Below, piece by piece: positions 16,830-26,250 of a stretch of DNA of 53,357 bases (positions are counted from its first letter, which is position 1; the number at the start of each line of letters is the position of its first letter). The notes under the pieces are model-generated. The model saw only the letters and a program-made list of their open reading frames with translations, did no database searches and was not told the DNA's origin. Origin of the DNA: Gammaproteobacteria bacterium (lineage in GTDB: Bacteria; Pseudomonadota; Gammaproteobacteria; Ga0077536); the NCBI GenBank assembly GCA_020849475.1, contig JADLGE010000054.1, positions 1 through 53,357 of the forward strand, in the 5' to 3' direction. The translations under genes were made by a program, and so were the position numbers.

Positions 16830-18227
16830 ATGCCGGCGCCGGGCGCGAGTGGCGCGCTCTTCAATGACAGCCCGAAAGCAGCGCCCTTGTCCTTGCCGTC
16901 GAAAGAAAGGCTTCAACGGATCACGAACCTCGCCATGCCGGTGATTGCCGGCATGGTGTCGCAGAATGTCCTCAACCTGGTGGACACCGCCATGGTCAGC
17001 CGCCTGCCCAACAGCAACGCCGCATTGGCGGCGGTTGGCTATGGCGGCTTCGCACTGTTCCTCGCGCAATCGATCATCCTCGGCCTCTCGACCGGCGTGC
17101 AGGCCTCGGCGGCGCGGCGCAAGGGCCAGGGCCGCCTCAACGAGACCGGCCATTTCCTCAACGCCGCGCTCATCATCATTGCGCTGCTGGCACCCGTGCT
17201 GAGCGTGGCGCTGCACCAGCTCATTCCCTACGTGTATCGCTATATCAACCACGACCCGGAGGTGATCGCACTGGGCGTGCCGTATCTGCAGATCCGCTCG
17301 GCCGGCATCATTTTCGTGGCCATGAATTTTTCTTTCCGCGGCTACTGGAACGCCGTCGATCTGACGCGTCTGTACATGACCACCTTGATCTTGATGCACG
17401 CGCTCAACATCGCGCTCAACTACATCCTGATCTTCGGCCATTTCGGCGCGCCGGCGCTGGGTGTACGCGGCGCCGCCTATGCGTCGGTGATTTCGCTCGG
17501 CTTCGGCACCGCCATCTACTTCTGGCTGGGCATGCGCTGGGCGCGCGGCTACGGCTTTCTGCAGCGCCTGCCGGCGCGCGCGGACATCAAGCGCCTGGTG
17601 CAGTTGTCACTGCCGAACGGCGTGCAGCAGATGTTCTTTTCGGCCGGCTTTCTCGCCCTGTTCTGGATCATCGGCCAGGTCGGCACGGCGGAAGTGGCGG
17701 CCGCCAATGTGCTCATGAATCTCATGCTGGTGGCCTACCTGCCGGGCATGGGCTTCGGCCTGGCGGCCGCCACCCTGGTCGGCCAGGCGCTCGGCCGCGC
17801 CGACGTGCAAGACGCCGCGCGCTGGGCGTGGGACGTGGTCAAGGTCGCACTGCTGGCGATGTCGCTGATTGGTCTGCCCATGGTGCTGGCGCCGGAGACG
17901 GTGCTCAATTCCATCTATCGCCTCAATCACGAAACCCTCGAGGTGGCGCTGTGGCCACTGCGCCTGGTCGGCTTGAGCATGGTGTTCGAGGCGGTCGGCA
18001 CGATATTGCAGAATTCGCTGCTCGGCGCCGGCGACACCCGCCGTGTGATGCTGACCAGTATCGCCAACCAGTGGCTGCTGTTCCTGCCCGCTGCCTACCT
18101 GGTCGGCCCGATCATGGGCATGGGTCTCACCGCGCTGTGGGCCCTGCAGGTGCTTTCGCGCTGCCTGCAGGCGGTGATTTTCGCCGGCTACTGGCGCGGC
18201 CAGCGCTGGGCGCACATCAAGATCTAG
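16830..18227 (+). CDS. MATE family efflux transporter (NorM-like)
   Basis: 465 residues with 12 hydrophobic segments. The first helix region LAMPVIAGMVSQNVLNLVDTAMVSRL is a clear MATE start, and helix 7 repeats it as LVQLSLPNGVQQMFFSAGF. QNSLLGAGDTRRVMLTSIANQW matches the helix 10 region. MATE proteins export drugs and organic cations by Na+ or H+ antiport. The ATG at 16830 is taken because the upstream frame overlaps the divergent luciferase-like gene, and GAGG lies 12 bases before it. Stand-alone gene with promoter in the gap 16632-16829. Confidence 0.88.
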   Translation: MPAPGASGALFNDSPKAAPLSLPSKERLQRITNLAMPVIAGMVSQNVLNLVDTAMVSRLPNSNAALAAVGYGGFALFLAQSIILGLSTGVQASAARRKGQGRLNETGHFLNAALIIIALLAPVLSVALHQLIPYVYRYINHDPEVIALGVPYLQIRSAGIIFVAMNFSFRGYWNAVDLTRLYMTTLILMHALNIALNYILIFGHFGAPALGVRGAAYASVISLGFGTAIYFWLGMRWARGYGFLQRLPARADIKRLVQLSLPNGVQQMFFSAGFLALFWIIGQVGTAEVAAANVLMNLMLVAYLPGMGFGLAAATLVGQALGRADVQDAARWAWDVVKVALLAMSLIGLPMVLAPETVLNSIYRLNHETLEVALWPLRLVGLSMVFEAVGTILQNSLLGAGDTRRVMLTSIANQWLLFLPAAYLVGPIMGMGLTALWALQVLSRCLQAVIFAGYWRGQRWAHIKI

Positions 18228-18309
18228 CCGCGCTCCGACCCTCCTTACTTTCGGTAAAGCCGAACAGTCTTGAATCCATAATCGATTAAGGCGCACAGCC
18301 AAGGCCGCC

Positions 18310-18315
18310 TATACT
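18310..18315 (+). promoter_or_regulatory. Candidate -10 box (TATACT) before terC
   Basis: TATACT lies 31 bases before the ATG at 18346, with TTAAGG 18 bases upstream as a poor -35. No yybP-ykoY-type Mn riboswitch could be folded by eye in the 118-base leader, although related alx/terC genes often have one. Confidence 0.35.
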
Positions 18316-18345
18316 GCCCTGCATCAATCTTGGCAGGCAGAAATC

Positions 18346-19326
18346 ATGGAAAGCATAGGTACATCTTCGATGTGGGTGGCATTCACGCTGGTGGTGCTGG
18401 TGATGCTGGCGGTCGACCTGTTCATGGTCGGCGGCGGCCGCGAACACCGCGTCAGCGTCAAGGAAGCCGCCACCTGGTCGGTCATCTGGGTGGTGCTGTC
18501 ACTGGCCTTCGCCGGCGCCCTGTGGTGGTATCTCGACGGCACGGTTGGGCGCGAGGTCGCCAACGCCAAGTCGGTCGAATTCATCACCGGCTACCTGATA
18601 GAGAAATCCCTCGCCATCGACAACGTCTTCGTGTGGCTCATGCTGTTCTCGTTCTTCGCGGTGCCGCTGGAATTGCAGAAGCGCGTACTGCTGTTTGGCG
18701 TGCTTGGCGCCATCGTGCTGCGCACCATCATGATCTTCGCCGGCGTGTGGCTGATTGCGAAGTTCCACTGGCTGCTCTACGTGTTCGGCGCCTTCCTGCT
18801 GATAACCGGCATCAAGATGTGGCTGTTCGCTGACCATGCGCCGGATCTTGCAAACAACCCGCTGCTGAAATGGATGCGCGGCCACATGAAGATCACCGAC
18901 ACGCTCGAAGGCGAGCGTTTCTTCGTGATGCGCGAGGAAGCGGGCAAGATGGTGCGCTACGCGACGCCGATGTTCCTGGTGCTGGTGCTGGTGGAAGCGT
19001 CGGACGTGATTTTCGCGGTCGATTCGATTCCGGCCATCTTCGCCATCACCACCGACCCCTTCATCGTGCTCACTTCCAATGTGTTCGCGATACTGGGGCT
19101 GCGCGCGATGTACTTCCTGCTCGCCGACATGGCCAGCCGCTTCACGCTCTTGAAGTACGGCCTGGCGCTGGTGCTCATGTTCATCGGTGTGAAGATGCTG
19201 CTGCTCGAGCTCTACAAGATCCCGGTCGCGGTGTCGCTGGGTGTGGTGGCGGTGATCATCGGCACCTCGGTGGTGCTGTCCCTGCGTCGCACCGCCAACC
19301 TGGCCACCACGCGGTCGGCGGCGTAA
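18346..19326 (+). CDS. TerC/Alx family membrane protein
   Basis: 326 residues with about nine hydrophobic segments. Two acidic membrane motifs identify the family: [20 protein letters not shown] and [19 protein letters not shown]. TerC/Alx proteins are inner-membrane proteins linked to manganese efflux, tellurite resistance and metal loading of exported proteins. The length agrees with Alx (about 320). It is the first gene of a tight three-gene operon: its TAA overlaps the ATG of the PAP2 gene by one base. Confidence 0.9.
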   Translation: MESIGTSSMWVAFTLVVLVMLAVDLFMVGGGREHRVSVKEAATWSVIWVVLSLAFAGALWWYLDGTVGREVANAKSVEFITGYLIEKSLAIDNVFVWLMLFSFFAVPLELQKRVLLFGVLGAIVLRTIMIFAGVWLIAKFHWLLYVFGAFLLITGIKMWLFADHAPDLANNPLLKWMRGHMKITDTLEGERFFVMREEAGKMVRYATPMFLVLVLVEASDVIFAVDSIPAIFAITTDPFIVLTSNVFAILGLRAMYFLLADMASRFTLLKYGLALVLMFIGVKMLLLELYKIPVAVSLGVVAVIIGTSVVLSLRRTANLATTRSAA

Positions 19327-19955
19327 TGGCGGCGAGCCGCGCCAAGCGCGCCCTGCTGCTGGCACTCGCGAGTCTCGCGGTGCTGAAGGCGGGCGCGCTG
19401 CTCGTGTGCGCGGGTGGCCGCTGCCGCGTGCCGGCCTTCGATACGGAACTGTTGATTGCCTTCAACACCTGGCGCACGCCGCTTCTCGACAGCGCGTTCG
19501 CCGCGCTGACCTGGGCCGGTTCGATGTATCTGCTGCTGCCGCTGGCGCTGCTGCTGGCACTCATCGATACACGCCCAGTGCATGCGTGGCAGCGCAGCTT
19601 CCTGCCACTGGCCTTGCTCAGCAGCTGGGCGGTCGTGCACATCACCAAGCTGCTGGTGGCGCGACCGCGCCCTGCTGTGCTTGAACCCCTGATTGCGCTG
19701 CCCGCCGACGGCAGCTTCCCGAGCGCCCACGCCGCCCAGGCAATGGCCCTGGCCTGCGCGTGGTTGCTGCGCCCGGGCGCGGGCTTGCGACCTTGGACGG
19801 CGCTCACACTCGGCCTTGCGGTGCTCGGCGTTGGCGTGTCGCGTCTGTATCTTGAGGTGCATTATCCGAGTGATGTGCTGTTCGCGCTGGCCGCGACCGC
19901 GCTGTGGGTGCTGGCGCTGCGCGAGGCCTATGCGGCGGTGGGGATGCGCTCATGA
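19326..19955 (+). CDS. PAP2-family membrane phosphatase
   Basis: 209 residues with five or six hydrophobic segments. All three PAP2 signature motifs are present: K-x6-RP (KLLVARPRP), PSAH (FPSAHAAQA) and SR-x5-H-x3-D (SRLYLEVHYPSD). These enzymes dephosphorylate lipid phosphates such as undecaprenyl pyrophosphate or phosphatidate on the periplasmic face. It overlaps terC by one base and dgkA by ATGA. That coupling to a lipid kinase suggests a lipid-phosphate cycle, with undecaprenol or diacylglycerol as the likely lipid. This is inference. Confidence 0.9.
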   Translation: MAASRAKRALLLALASLAVLKAGALLVCAGGRCRVPAFDTELLIAFNTWRTPLLDSAFAALTWAGSMYLLLPLALLLALIDTRPVHAWQRSFLPLALLSSWAVVHITKLLVARPRPAVLEPLIALPADGSFPSAHAAQAMALACAWLLRPGAGLRPWTALTLGLAVLGVGVSRLYLEVHYPSDVLFALAATALWVLALREAYAAVGMRS

Positions 19956-20335
19956 GAAACAAATTCCTCGGCACCGGCACGCCCGGCTACAACCCGCTGC
20001 GCAAACTGCACACGATTTTTTCAGGCCTGCGCTACGCCGTGCTCTACGACCTGTCGGTCACCTACAAGCTGGTGGTCTCGGCGCTGGTATTGATGGCCGC
20101 GTTTGCGTGGCGCGGCGCGGTCGACTTTCTGCTCATCCTGTTCGCCACTGCGTTCATGCTGGTGGCCGAGATCCTCAACAGCGCCATCGAAGCGCTGTGC
20201 GATTTCGTCGAGACGCGGCACAACGAGAAGATCAAAGTCATCAAGGACATTGCCGCGGCCGCGGTGGGCATCGCCATCGCCACCTGGTTGGTGGTGCTGG
20301 GCGTGGAAGTGGCGGGAATGTTTACGGCGCGGTAG
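19952..20335 (+). CDS. dgkA: Diacylglycerol kinase, DgkA family
   Basis: 127 residues, normal length. The family signature is AEILNSAIEALCDFVETRHN, with the Glu and Asn-Ser/Thr-Ala-Ile-Glu catalytic residues. Three membrane helices are seen, and the N-terminal region has RKLHTIFSGLRYA. It phosphorylates diacylglycerol or undecaprenol with ATP at the inner membrane. The start overlaps the PAP2 stop in ATGA. The TAG stop is inside the GTAGG arm of a palindromic repeat. Confidence 0.9.
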   Translation: MRNKFLGTGTPGYNPLRKLHTIFSGLRYAVLYDLSVTYKLVVSALVLMAAFAWRGAVDFLLILFATAFMLVAEILNSAIEALCDFVETRHNEKIKVIKDIAAAAVGIAIATWLVVLGVEVAGMFTAR

Positions 20336-20459
20336 GTGCGAATTCATTCGCACATTCGAGTGTGATTGAAGGAGCGCGATTCAGCATCGAATGCCAGACT
20401 GAAGTCTGACATTCAGTAGAGACGACGGCCTCGGATGCGCGAATGAATTCGCCCCCTAC
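20332..20459. repeat. Three 26-bp palindromes (20332-20357, 20389-20414, 20434-20459)
   Basis: Unit 1: arms GTAGG and CATTC with GCGAAT core. Unit 2: GAATG and CATTC arms with CAGACT core. Unit 3: arms GATGC and CCTAC with GCGAAT core and centre GA. The dgkA stop lies in unit 1 (TAG 20333-20335) and the - strand intradiol dioxygenase stop lies in unit 3 (TAG read from 20458 to 20456). The cluster thus fills the convergent gap from stop to stop. Confidence 0.87.
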
Positions 20460-21325
20460 CGACGCATGAGGCCGAAATCGAAGGCGAGTCGGCTATAGGG
20501 CGCCTTGATGCCAAAGCGCGCGGCTTCGGCGGCATCGCTGCTGCGGGTGAAATCGCCGACCAGGCTTTCCTTGGTGGCGAACACCGCGTCGGAATCGAGA
20601 TAAGGGTCGCCATTGACGAACACGTGGGTGATCAAGGGCTCGCAGCCGTCGGCCTTGACCATGAAATGCAGATGCGCGGGCCGAAACGCGTGGCGACCCG
20701 CGGCGTCGAGCATGCGGCCCACCGGGCCATCGGTCGGCACCGGATAGGACACCGGCTTTTCCGTCACCAGGGCATATTCGCCGTCGGCATTGGTGGTGAA
20801 GCGGCCGCGCAGATTCCATTCCGGCGCGCTGGCGTCCTGCACATCGTAAAAACCATTGGCGGCGGTCTGCCACACTTCGAGCGTGGCGCCGGCCAGGGCC
20901 TGGCCGTTCTGGTCCGTCACACGGCCCGTGACCAGGCAGGTCTCGGCTTCATCGAGGTGCCGCCGGCGGATGTCGGCGCCATGGGGCAAGTCCGGCGCGC
21001 CCGGCACGAAGAACGGACCGAGCACGGTCGATTCGGTGCCGATACCGCCCTTGGGATGGTTGATGGCATCGACCAGCATCGACACGCCCAGCGTGTCCGA
21101 CAGCAGAATGAATTCCTGACGCTTGTCGTCGCACTTCTTGCCGGTGTTGGTGAGAAATTCAATGGCGGTAAACCATTCCGGCTCGGTCAATTGCACGTCT
21201 TTGACGAAGCCATGCAGATGCGTGATGAGCGCAGTGAAGATTTCGCGCATGCGCGGCGAGGCGGTGTTGGCACTATAGGCCTTGATCACTTCTTCGGTCA
21301 GATTCTCGACGGTAAAGTCTTTCAC
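20456..21325 (-). CDS. Intradiol ring-cleavage dioxygenase (catechol/hydroxyquinol 1,2-dioxygenase type)
   Basis: 289 residues. The N-terminal dimerisation helices (catechol dioxygenase N domain) occupy about 1-110. The catalytic beta sandwich follows, with the Fe(III) ligands Tyr in NGFYD, Tyr in VSYPVPTDGP and two His in RPAHLHF. The N-terminal sequence and length are closest to hydroxyquinol 1,2-dioxygenases, which make maleylacetate, rather than catA. Substrate choice is inference. A GGGGAGAGAGGG region precedes the start. It is transcribed with, or after, the extradiol-type gene at 21446. Its stop codon is in a palindrome arm. Confidence 0.88.
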   Translation of the reverse strand: MKDFTVENLTEEVIKAYSANTASPRMREIFTALITHLHGFVKDVQLTEPEWFTAIEFLTNTGKKCDDKRQEFILLSDTLGVSMLVDAINHPKGGIGTESTVLGPFFVPGAPDLPHGADIRRRHLDEAETCLVTGRVTDQNGQALAGATLEVWQTAANGFYDVQDASAPEWNLRGRFTTNADGEYALVTEKPVSYPVPTDGPVGRMLDAAGRHAFRPAHLHFMVKADGCEPLITHVFVNGDPYLDSDAVFATKESLVGDFTRSSDAAEAARFGIKAPYSRLAFDFGLMRR

Positions 21326-21445
21326 ACCCTCTCTCCCCTGCGGTGATGTTGATGGCGCCCAGGGCGCCCGCGCGTTACGCGCTTATTGTGCGGGCGGCTG
21401 TCGGTCCAGTACAGGCGTGGGCGCCAGCGCTGGCACGCTCATGGG

Positions 21446-22378
21446 TCAGTCGCGCGCTTCGCTGTTTTCTAGAAACGACTGTGGCAATTCCGGCCCCCAG
21501 TAGCACAGGGCGTCCAGCGGGTCGTGCTGGCCGCTCTGCCAGTCACTGCCGGCCGCGATGAAGTCGATATTCGCCGAATACTCGCAGTACGAGCCCCACG
21601 GATCGCGCACGTATTGGAAATGATTGGAGCCGACGCCGTGACGCCCCACGCCCCATGACGGGTGATAGCCCGCCTCACGCATCTGCATGCCGCCAAGGCC
21701 GCACTCTTCCATGCCGGGCACGTCCCAGGCGACATGATGAAAGCCGCGCTGCGCCGATTTGGCGAACGCCAGCAGGTGATGATCCGAACCCTGCTGGCCG
21801 TAAAGAAAGGACAACAGATCGAGCGAGGTATCGGCCACGGCGAGGCCCAGCGCTTCGCTGTAGAACGCGGTCTGACGCGGCACGTCGTGGGAAAACAAGA
21901 GAACGTGGGACAAACGTGTCGGCCGCACCCGCGCCGCGGCGCGACGCCCCGCTTCGACCCCGCGCGCACGTTCTGCAGCTGGCGCACTGACCGCGCGGCG
22001 GCCGCCCGGCGAGACCTTGGGCCCGACCTTGATCTGCAGCAGGTTGCCGTCGACGTCTGCATACCAGCTGCCACCCGACTCGGCTTCGCGCGGCGCATCC
22101 TGGCGCTGCGCGCCGCTGGCTTCCAGTTGCCGCAAGAGGCCGCGGTAATCGGTATCGGAACAACCGAAGGACAACCAGGCCAGGCCCCTGCTCGCGCCTT
22201 GCACGATGCGTCCCCACACATGCCCGCTGCCGGCGCACTTCAAAGTCAGCACCTCGCCGACGCGCGCCACGCTCAAGCCGAAAGCTTCATAAAAAGACGC
22301 CGCGACATTCAGATCCGGTACGCGCAGCGCGAAATGGTCGAGCGAGTGTATGGCGGCGAGCCGCGCCGTGCTGTTCAT
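21446..22378 (-). CDS. Two-domain VOC protein, extradiol dioxygenase-like
   Basis: 310 residues with two vicinal-oxygen-chelate modules (about 10-125 and 155-270). In the second module the three metal ligands are visible: His in LSHVLLFSH, His in GFHHVAWDV, and Glu in GSYCEYSANID. This is the arrangement of 2,3-dihydroxybiphenyl-type extradiol dioxygenases. A GGGGA ribosome site lies 8 bases before the ATG. It sits 120 bases upstream of the intradiol gene on the same strand. Its own ring substrate probably differs from catechol, because a dedicated dmpB is present 6 kb away. Confidence 0.82.
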   Translation of the reverse strand: MNSTARLAAIHSLDHFALRVPDLNVAASFYEAFGLSVARVGEVLTLKCAGSGHVWGRIVQGASRGLAWLSFGCSDTDYRGLLRQLEASGAQRQDAPREAESGGSWYADVDGNLLQIKVGPKVSPGGRRAVSAPAAERARGVEAGRRAAARVRPTRLSHVLLFSHDVPRQTAFYSEALGLAVADTSLDLLSFLYGQQGSDHHLLAFAKSAQRGFHHVAWDVPGMEECGLGGMQMREAGYHPSWGVGRHGVGSNHFQYVRDPWGSYCEYSANIDFIAAGSDWQSGQHDPLDALCYWGPELPQSFLENSEARD

Positions 22379-22557
22379 GTGCTTTCCCCAGGTCTTGCAT
22401 TGCCGCTGCGTGCCGAGCCGCTCAAATCGCCACCGCTGACTGAATGACGCACGCCATCGGCGACGATTTAACAATCTATAACCGATTCGACGCGGTTTGT
22501 GTGTGCGGTTTTAGCTTCCTTGGCCGTGCGCGGCAATAGAATTCATGCTCCTCAGCG

Positions 22558-23325
22558 ATGAAGACTCGATACCACAGCATGGCGCACGCCTTGGCCCTCA
22601 ACAACAGCAATCGACGCGCGGCCTATCGCGTGGCCGCCGATGCCGAGAACCCGCTGGATCTCGCCATCCTCGACCAGCATCGCCAATTGCTCATGACGGT
22701 GGTGGAAGACGTCGCCTTTGGTGGCGTGCGCGTGCGGCTGGCGCGACCCGAGGCCGGCGTAAGCGGGCTCGCCACCGGCGCGCAGCTAGCCTTGACGCTG
22801 AACTCATCACGCTACCAGTACAAGAATCACATGCTCGCGCGGGTCGTCTTCATCACCGACACCGAGAGCGCGCAGACCGTGCACCTGGCCTTTGAAGGTG
22901 CTCACGCGGACATGCCCATGCACAGCAATCAACACTTCGCCCTGTTCAACCGTCGCACCCTGCAACGCGGTGTGGTGTCGGCCAACGGCATCAATCTCGA
23001 AGCAGAGGTCACGCCCGCCGAAGTGTCGGACCGCAGCCTGCGCGTCTACCCGGTGGCGGTGCGCAACCTGTCGAATGTCGGCATCAGCCTGAAGGTCAGT
23101 GCCGGCGCCAACCAGTCACTGAGCCAGCATGACGAGCTGTCTCTGACGTTGCGCCTGCCTGGCCGCAACGGCGTGCGACGCATCGCCTGCCATGTGCGCC
23201 ACCGCTATAGTGAAGAGCAGGAATACGTGTACGGTTGCGAATACGATTGGAACGCCACGCTGGAGCCGCTGGCGGTGGCGGAAGAACTGCTGGAATTCAT
23301 GCTTGAGAATGCCCAATTGCGCTGA
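22558..23325 (+). CDS. PilZ-like protein with two repeat modules
   Basis: 255 residues, starting at ATG 22558 or, equally possibly, ATG 22579 (MAHALALNN). Neither has a ribosome site. Two modules begin with an R-R pair: NRRAAYRVAAD near residue 18 with DVAFGGVRVRL downstream, and NRRTLQRGVV near 125 with VRNLSNVGISL downstream. This R-then-(D/N)xSxxG layout is that of PilZ c-di-GMP-binding domains, although the match is loose and the RxxxR box is imperfect. A strong terminator follows. It interrupts the - strand aromatic region. c-di-GMP binding is inference. Confidence 0.6.
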   Translation: MKTRYHSMAHALALNNSNRRAAYRVAADAENPLDLAILDQHRQLLMTVVEDVAFGGVRVRLARPEAGVSGLATGAQLALTLNSSRYQYKNHMLARVVFITDTESAQTVHLAFEGAHADMPMHSNQHFALFNRRTLQRGVVSANGINLEAEVTPAEVSDRSLRVYPVAVRNLSNVGISLKVSAGANQSLSQHDELSLTLRLPGRNGVRRIACHVRHRYSEEQEYVYGCEYDWNATLEPLAVAEELLEFMLENAQLR

Positions 23326-23376
23326 GCGCCTGCTGATCACGACCAGGGAAGCCTTCGATACAGAAGGCGTAGGGGT

Positions 23377-23405
23377 AGAGGGCGCCAAGAGCGCCCTCTT
23401 TTTTT
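23377..23405 (+). terminator. Rho-independent terminator after the PilZ-like gene
   Basis: A 9-bp stem (AGAGGGCGC with GCGCCCTCT), loop CAAGA, then a run of seven T. It ends 52-80 bases after the stop at 23325. This is the clearest intrinsic terminator of the window. Confidence 0.88.
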
Positions 23406-23414
23406 GCTTTCATT

Positions 23415-23440
23415 GTGGGTCAGACTGAGGTCTGACCCAC
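23415..23440. repeat. 26-bp palindrome, GTGGG arms, CAGACT core
   Basis: Arm GTGGG, core CAGACT, centre GA, core GGTCTG (one G:T mismatch), arm CCCAC. It lies just past the T run of the terminator at 23377-23405, between the convergent PilZ-like and dmpH-like genes. Confidence 0.83.
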
Positions 23441-23465
23441 ACAAGTACAGCGTCCGACCACCGCC

Positions 23466-24254
23466 CTACACAAACCGCAACGACACCGAGCCGAGATCCT
23501 GGAAGCGCACGCTGATGGCATCGCCGCGCTCTATGCCTATCGCGGCGGTGATGCCGCCGGTCATGATGAAGCTGCCGGCCGGGATCACCTGGCCGCGACG
23601 CGCGAGGTTGTTGGCGAGCATCGCCACCGAGGTCGCGGGATGGCCCAGCACCGCGGCGGCGGCCGCCAGTTCGACGATGCGACCGTTTTTTTCCACCACC
23701 AGGCCCAAGGTCGGCAGATCCAGTTCTTCGATGCAGCGTGCGCGGCCGCCGGTGACGAAGCCGGCGGCGGAGGTGTTGTCGGCCACCACGCTTATGAGAT
23801 CGAATTTGAAATCGCGATAACGCGAGTCGAGGATTTCGACCGCCGGCATCACGAACTCGGTGGCGGCCAGGACCTGGGCGATGTGGCAGCCGGGGCCGGA
23901 CAACTCGGTGTGCGTCACGAACGCGACTTCCGCTTCGATACGCGGCGCGATGAATTTGTCGAACGGCACTTCGCCGCCGTCGGGATAAGCGCCGTAGTCA
24001 CACAAAAAGCCGAACACCGGCTCGGTGACATTCATCTGCTTCATCTTGGCCTGCGAGGTCAGACCGCATTTCAAACCCGCGATGCGCACGCCGGCCTTGA
24101 TCTTGGACGCGCGTATCGCTTCCTGGATGGCGTAGGCATCGTCCCAGTCGAGATGGGGATATTCGTCGGTGATCTTGGTCAGCGGCGCGCGCTTGTGCTC
24201 GGCTTCTTCGAGACGCGCGGCGAGCGCGGCAATGGTGGCCTGATCCAAAGTCAT
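23466..24254 (-). CDS. dmpH: 2-oxo-3-hexenedioate (4-oxalocrotonate) decarboxylase
   Basis: 262 residues of the hydratase/decarboxylase family (fumarylacetoacetase-like fold). Motifs are [15 protein letters not shown], the acidic metal site in [13 protein letters not shown], and [16 protein letters not shown]. It decarboxylates 4-oxalocrotonate to 2-hydroxypent-2,4-dienoate in the dehydrogenase branch of the meta pathway. It is distinguished from its paralogue dmpE (26251-27036) by position: it is last in the operon, overlapping dmpG by ATGA, exactly as dmpH follows dmpG in Pseudomonas CF600. The two paralogues could be swapped in function. Confidence 0.85.
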   Translation of the reverse strand: MTLDQATIAALAARLEEAEHKRAPLTKITDEYPHLDWDDAYAIQEAIRASKIKAGVRIAGLKCGLTSQAKMKQMNVTEPVFGFLCDYGAYPDGGEVPFDKFIAPRIEAEVAFVTHTELSGPGCHIAQVLAATEFVMPAVEILDSRYRDFKFDLISVVADNTSAAGFVTGGRARCIEELDLPTLGLVVEKNGRIVELAAAAAVLGHPATSVAMLANNLARRGQVIPAGSFIMTGGITAAIGIERGDAISVRFQDLGSVSLRFV

Positions 24255-25288
24255 TGTGCTGCCCTCGCGCGCGCCGCGTCGCGCAGATTGAGCGCCACGT
24301 CTTCAATCATGTCTTCCTGACCACCAATGGTCTTGCGCTTGCCGAGTTCCACCAGGATCTCGGCCGACGGCACGCCGTGCTTGGCGGCCGCGCGCTTGGC
24401 GTGCAGCAGGAAGGAGGAATAGACCCCGGCATAGCCCAGGATCAGTGAATCCCTGTCGACGCGTATCGGGTGGTCCATCATCGGCACCACCAGATCTTCA
24501 GCGACGTCGGTCAGCCGGTAGACATCGACGCCGGTCTCGGCGCCCATGCGCGCCAGCACCGCGTTGAATACTTCCAAGGGCGTGTTGCCGGCGCCAGCGC
24601 CCAAGCCTGCCACCGAGCCGTCGATGCGCGCCGCGCCCGCTTCCACCGCCGCCAGCGAATTGGCCACGCCCATGGCGAGGTTGTGATGACCGTGAAAGCC
24701 AACCTCGGTCTCGGCGCGCAGGCCGGCGCGCAGCTTGGCGATGCGCGCGGTGACGTCGTCGGGCAGCATATAGCCGGCCGAGTCGGTGCAATAGACGATG
24801 TTGGCGCCATAGCTTTCCATGAGCTTGGCCTGCACCAGCAGTTCTTCCGGCGACACCATGTGCGCCATCATGAGAAAGCCGACGGTGTCGAGGCCGAGCT
24901 TGCGTGAACGGGCGATGTGCTGCTCGGACACGTCGGCCTCGGTGCAATGGGTGGCGACACGGATGGTGCCCACCCCACAGTCCTTGGCCATGTGCAGATG
25001 GTCGACCGTGCCGATGCCGGGGATCAGCAGCGCCGAGATGCGCGCCTGTTTCATGTGCGGCACCACGGCCTTCAGGTATTCATCATCCTGGTGGGCTGGA
25101 AAACCGTAGTTGATCGACGCACCGCCGAGACCATCGCCATGGGTCACTTCGATGAGCGGCACACCGGCGGCGTCGAGCGCGCTGGCGACATTGACCATCT
25201 GCTCGAGCGAAATCTGGTGACGCTTGGGATGCATGCCGTCGCGCAGACTCATGTCATGCAGAACGACTTTTCTTCCTTTGAGATTCAT
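24251..25288 (-). CDS. dmpG: 4-hydroxy-2-oxovalerate aldolase
   Basis: 345 residues, normal length. Start motif [16 protein letters not shown] contains the catalytic Arg and metal Asp of the HMGL-like TIM barrel. The other metal ligands are in [14 protein letters not shown]. The C-terminal communication domain, which docks onto the dehydrogenase, follows. It splits 4-hydroxy-2-oxovalerate into pyruvate and acetaldehyde and channels the aldehyde to DmpF. It lies 16 bases after dmpF and overlaps dmpH by four bases. All order and spacing match the dmp operon. Confidence 0.94.
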   Translation of the reverse strand: MNLKGRKVVLHDMSLRDGMHPKRHQISLEQMVNVASALDAAGVPLIEVTHGDGLGGASINYGFPAHQDDEYLKAVVPHMKQARISALLIPGIGTVDHLHMAKDCGVGTIRVATHCTEADVSEQHIARSRKLGLDTVGFLMMAHMVSPEELLVQAKLMESYGANIVYCTDSAGYMLPDDVTARIAKLRAGLRAETEVGFHGHHNLAMGVANSLAAVEAGAARIDGSVAGLGAGAGNTPLEVFNAVLARMGAETGVDVYRLTDVAEDLVVPMMDHPIRVDRDSLILGYAGVYSSFLLHAKRAAAKHGVPSAEILVELGKRKTIGGQEDMIEDVALNLRDAARARAAQ

Positions 25289-25304
25289 GGCTGTTCCTCG
25301 TGCG

Positions 25305-26213
25305 TCAGGCGTTGACGGCGGTCAATTGCAGGCTGCCGTCGAGAATCTCTTCGGCAAACATCTCGGCGGTGCGCAGCGCCGCGGCGGTCATGATGTCGAG
25401 ATTGCCGGCATAGTTCGGCAGGTAATCGCCGAGCCCTTCCACTTCTAGATATATCGACACGCGCTTGCCGTCGAACACCGGGCCGTTCTTCAGGCGATAG
25501 CCCGGCACGTATTTCTGCACCTCGGCGATCATGGCGTGCACCGACGCGGTGATGGCCGCTTCGTCGGGCGTGTCGGCGGTCAGGCAATGCACGGTGTCGC
25601 GCATGATGAGCGGCGGCTCGGCCGGGTTCAGAATGATGATGGCCTTGCCGCGCGTCGCGCCGCCGACCTGTTCGACCGCGCCGGCGGTGGTGCGCGTGAA
25701 TTCATCGATGTTCTTGCGCGTGCCCGGGCCCGCCGAGCGGCTCGCCACGGTCGCGACGATTTCGGCGTAGTCGACCTTCTGCACGCGCGACACCGCCGCC
25801 ACCATGGGTATCGTCGCCTGGCCGCCGCAGGTCACCATGTTGACGTTCATTTCCATCTTGCCGACATGCTCGCGAAGATTGACCGGCGGCACGCAGTAAG
25901 GGCCTATCGCCGCTGGGGTCAGATCAATCACCAGCACGCCGCGCGCCATCAAAGGCTTGGCATTGGCGGCGTGCACATAGGCGGAGGTCGCATCGAAGGC
26001 AATCTGGATGTTGTCTGCTTCGAGGTGCGGCAGCAAACCCTCGATGCCATCGCTGGTGACTTTCAAGCCGGCGTTGCGCGCCTTCTTCAAACCGTCGGAG
26101 TAGGCGTCGATGCCGACCATCCACACCGGGTTGATGAGCTTGCTGCGTAGCGCCTTGATCATGAGATCGGTGCCGATATTGCCGGAACCGATCAGGGCTG
26201 CGTTGATGGGCAT
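25305..26213 (-). CDS. dmpF: Acetaldehyde dehydrogenase (acylating)
   Basis: 302 residues. The NAD-binding motif is GSGNIGTDL near residue 10. The catalytic Cys is in [12 protein letters not shown] and the following [11 protein letters not shown] matches the family. It oxidises acetaldehyde to acetyl-CoA with NAD and CoA and forms a complex with the aldolase encoded 16 bases downstream. This places the end products of phenol degradation directly into central metabolism. Confidence 0.94.
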   Translation of the reverse strand: MPINAALIGSGNIGTDLMIKALRSKLINPVWMVGIDAYSDGLKKARNAGLKVTSDGIEGLLPHLEADNIQIAFDATSAYVHAANAKPLMARGVLVIDLTPAAIGPYCVPPVNLREHVGKMEMNVNMVTCGGQATIPMVAAVSRVQKVDYAEIVATVASRSAGPGTRKNIDEFTRTTAGAVEQVGGATRGKAIIILNPAEPPLIMRDTVHCLTADTPDEAAITASVHAMIAEVQKYVPGYRLKNGPVFDGKRVSIYLEVEGLGDYLPNYAGNLDIMTAAALRTAEMFAEEILDGSLQLTAVNA

Positions 26214-26250
26214 GGGGATTCCTTTTGTTTTGCGCCGCGAGGCCTAAGGC

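Noticed and set aside
18228..18345. yybP-ykoY (Mn) riboswitch before terC
   Set aside because: The leader is short and no paired helices with the conserved loops could be found by eye; a covariance-model search would decide.
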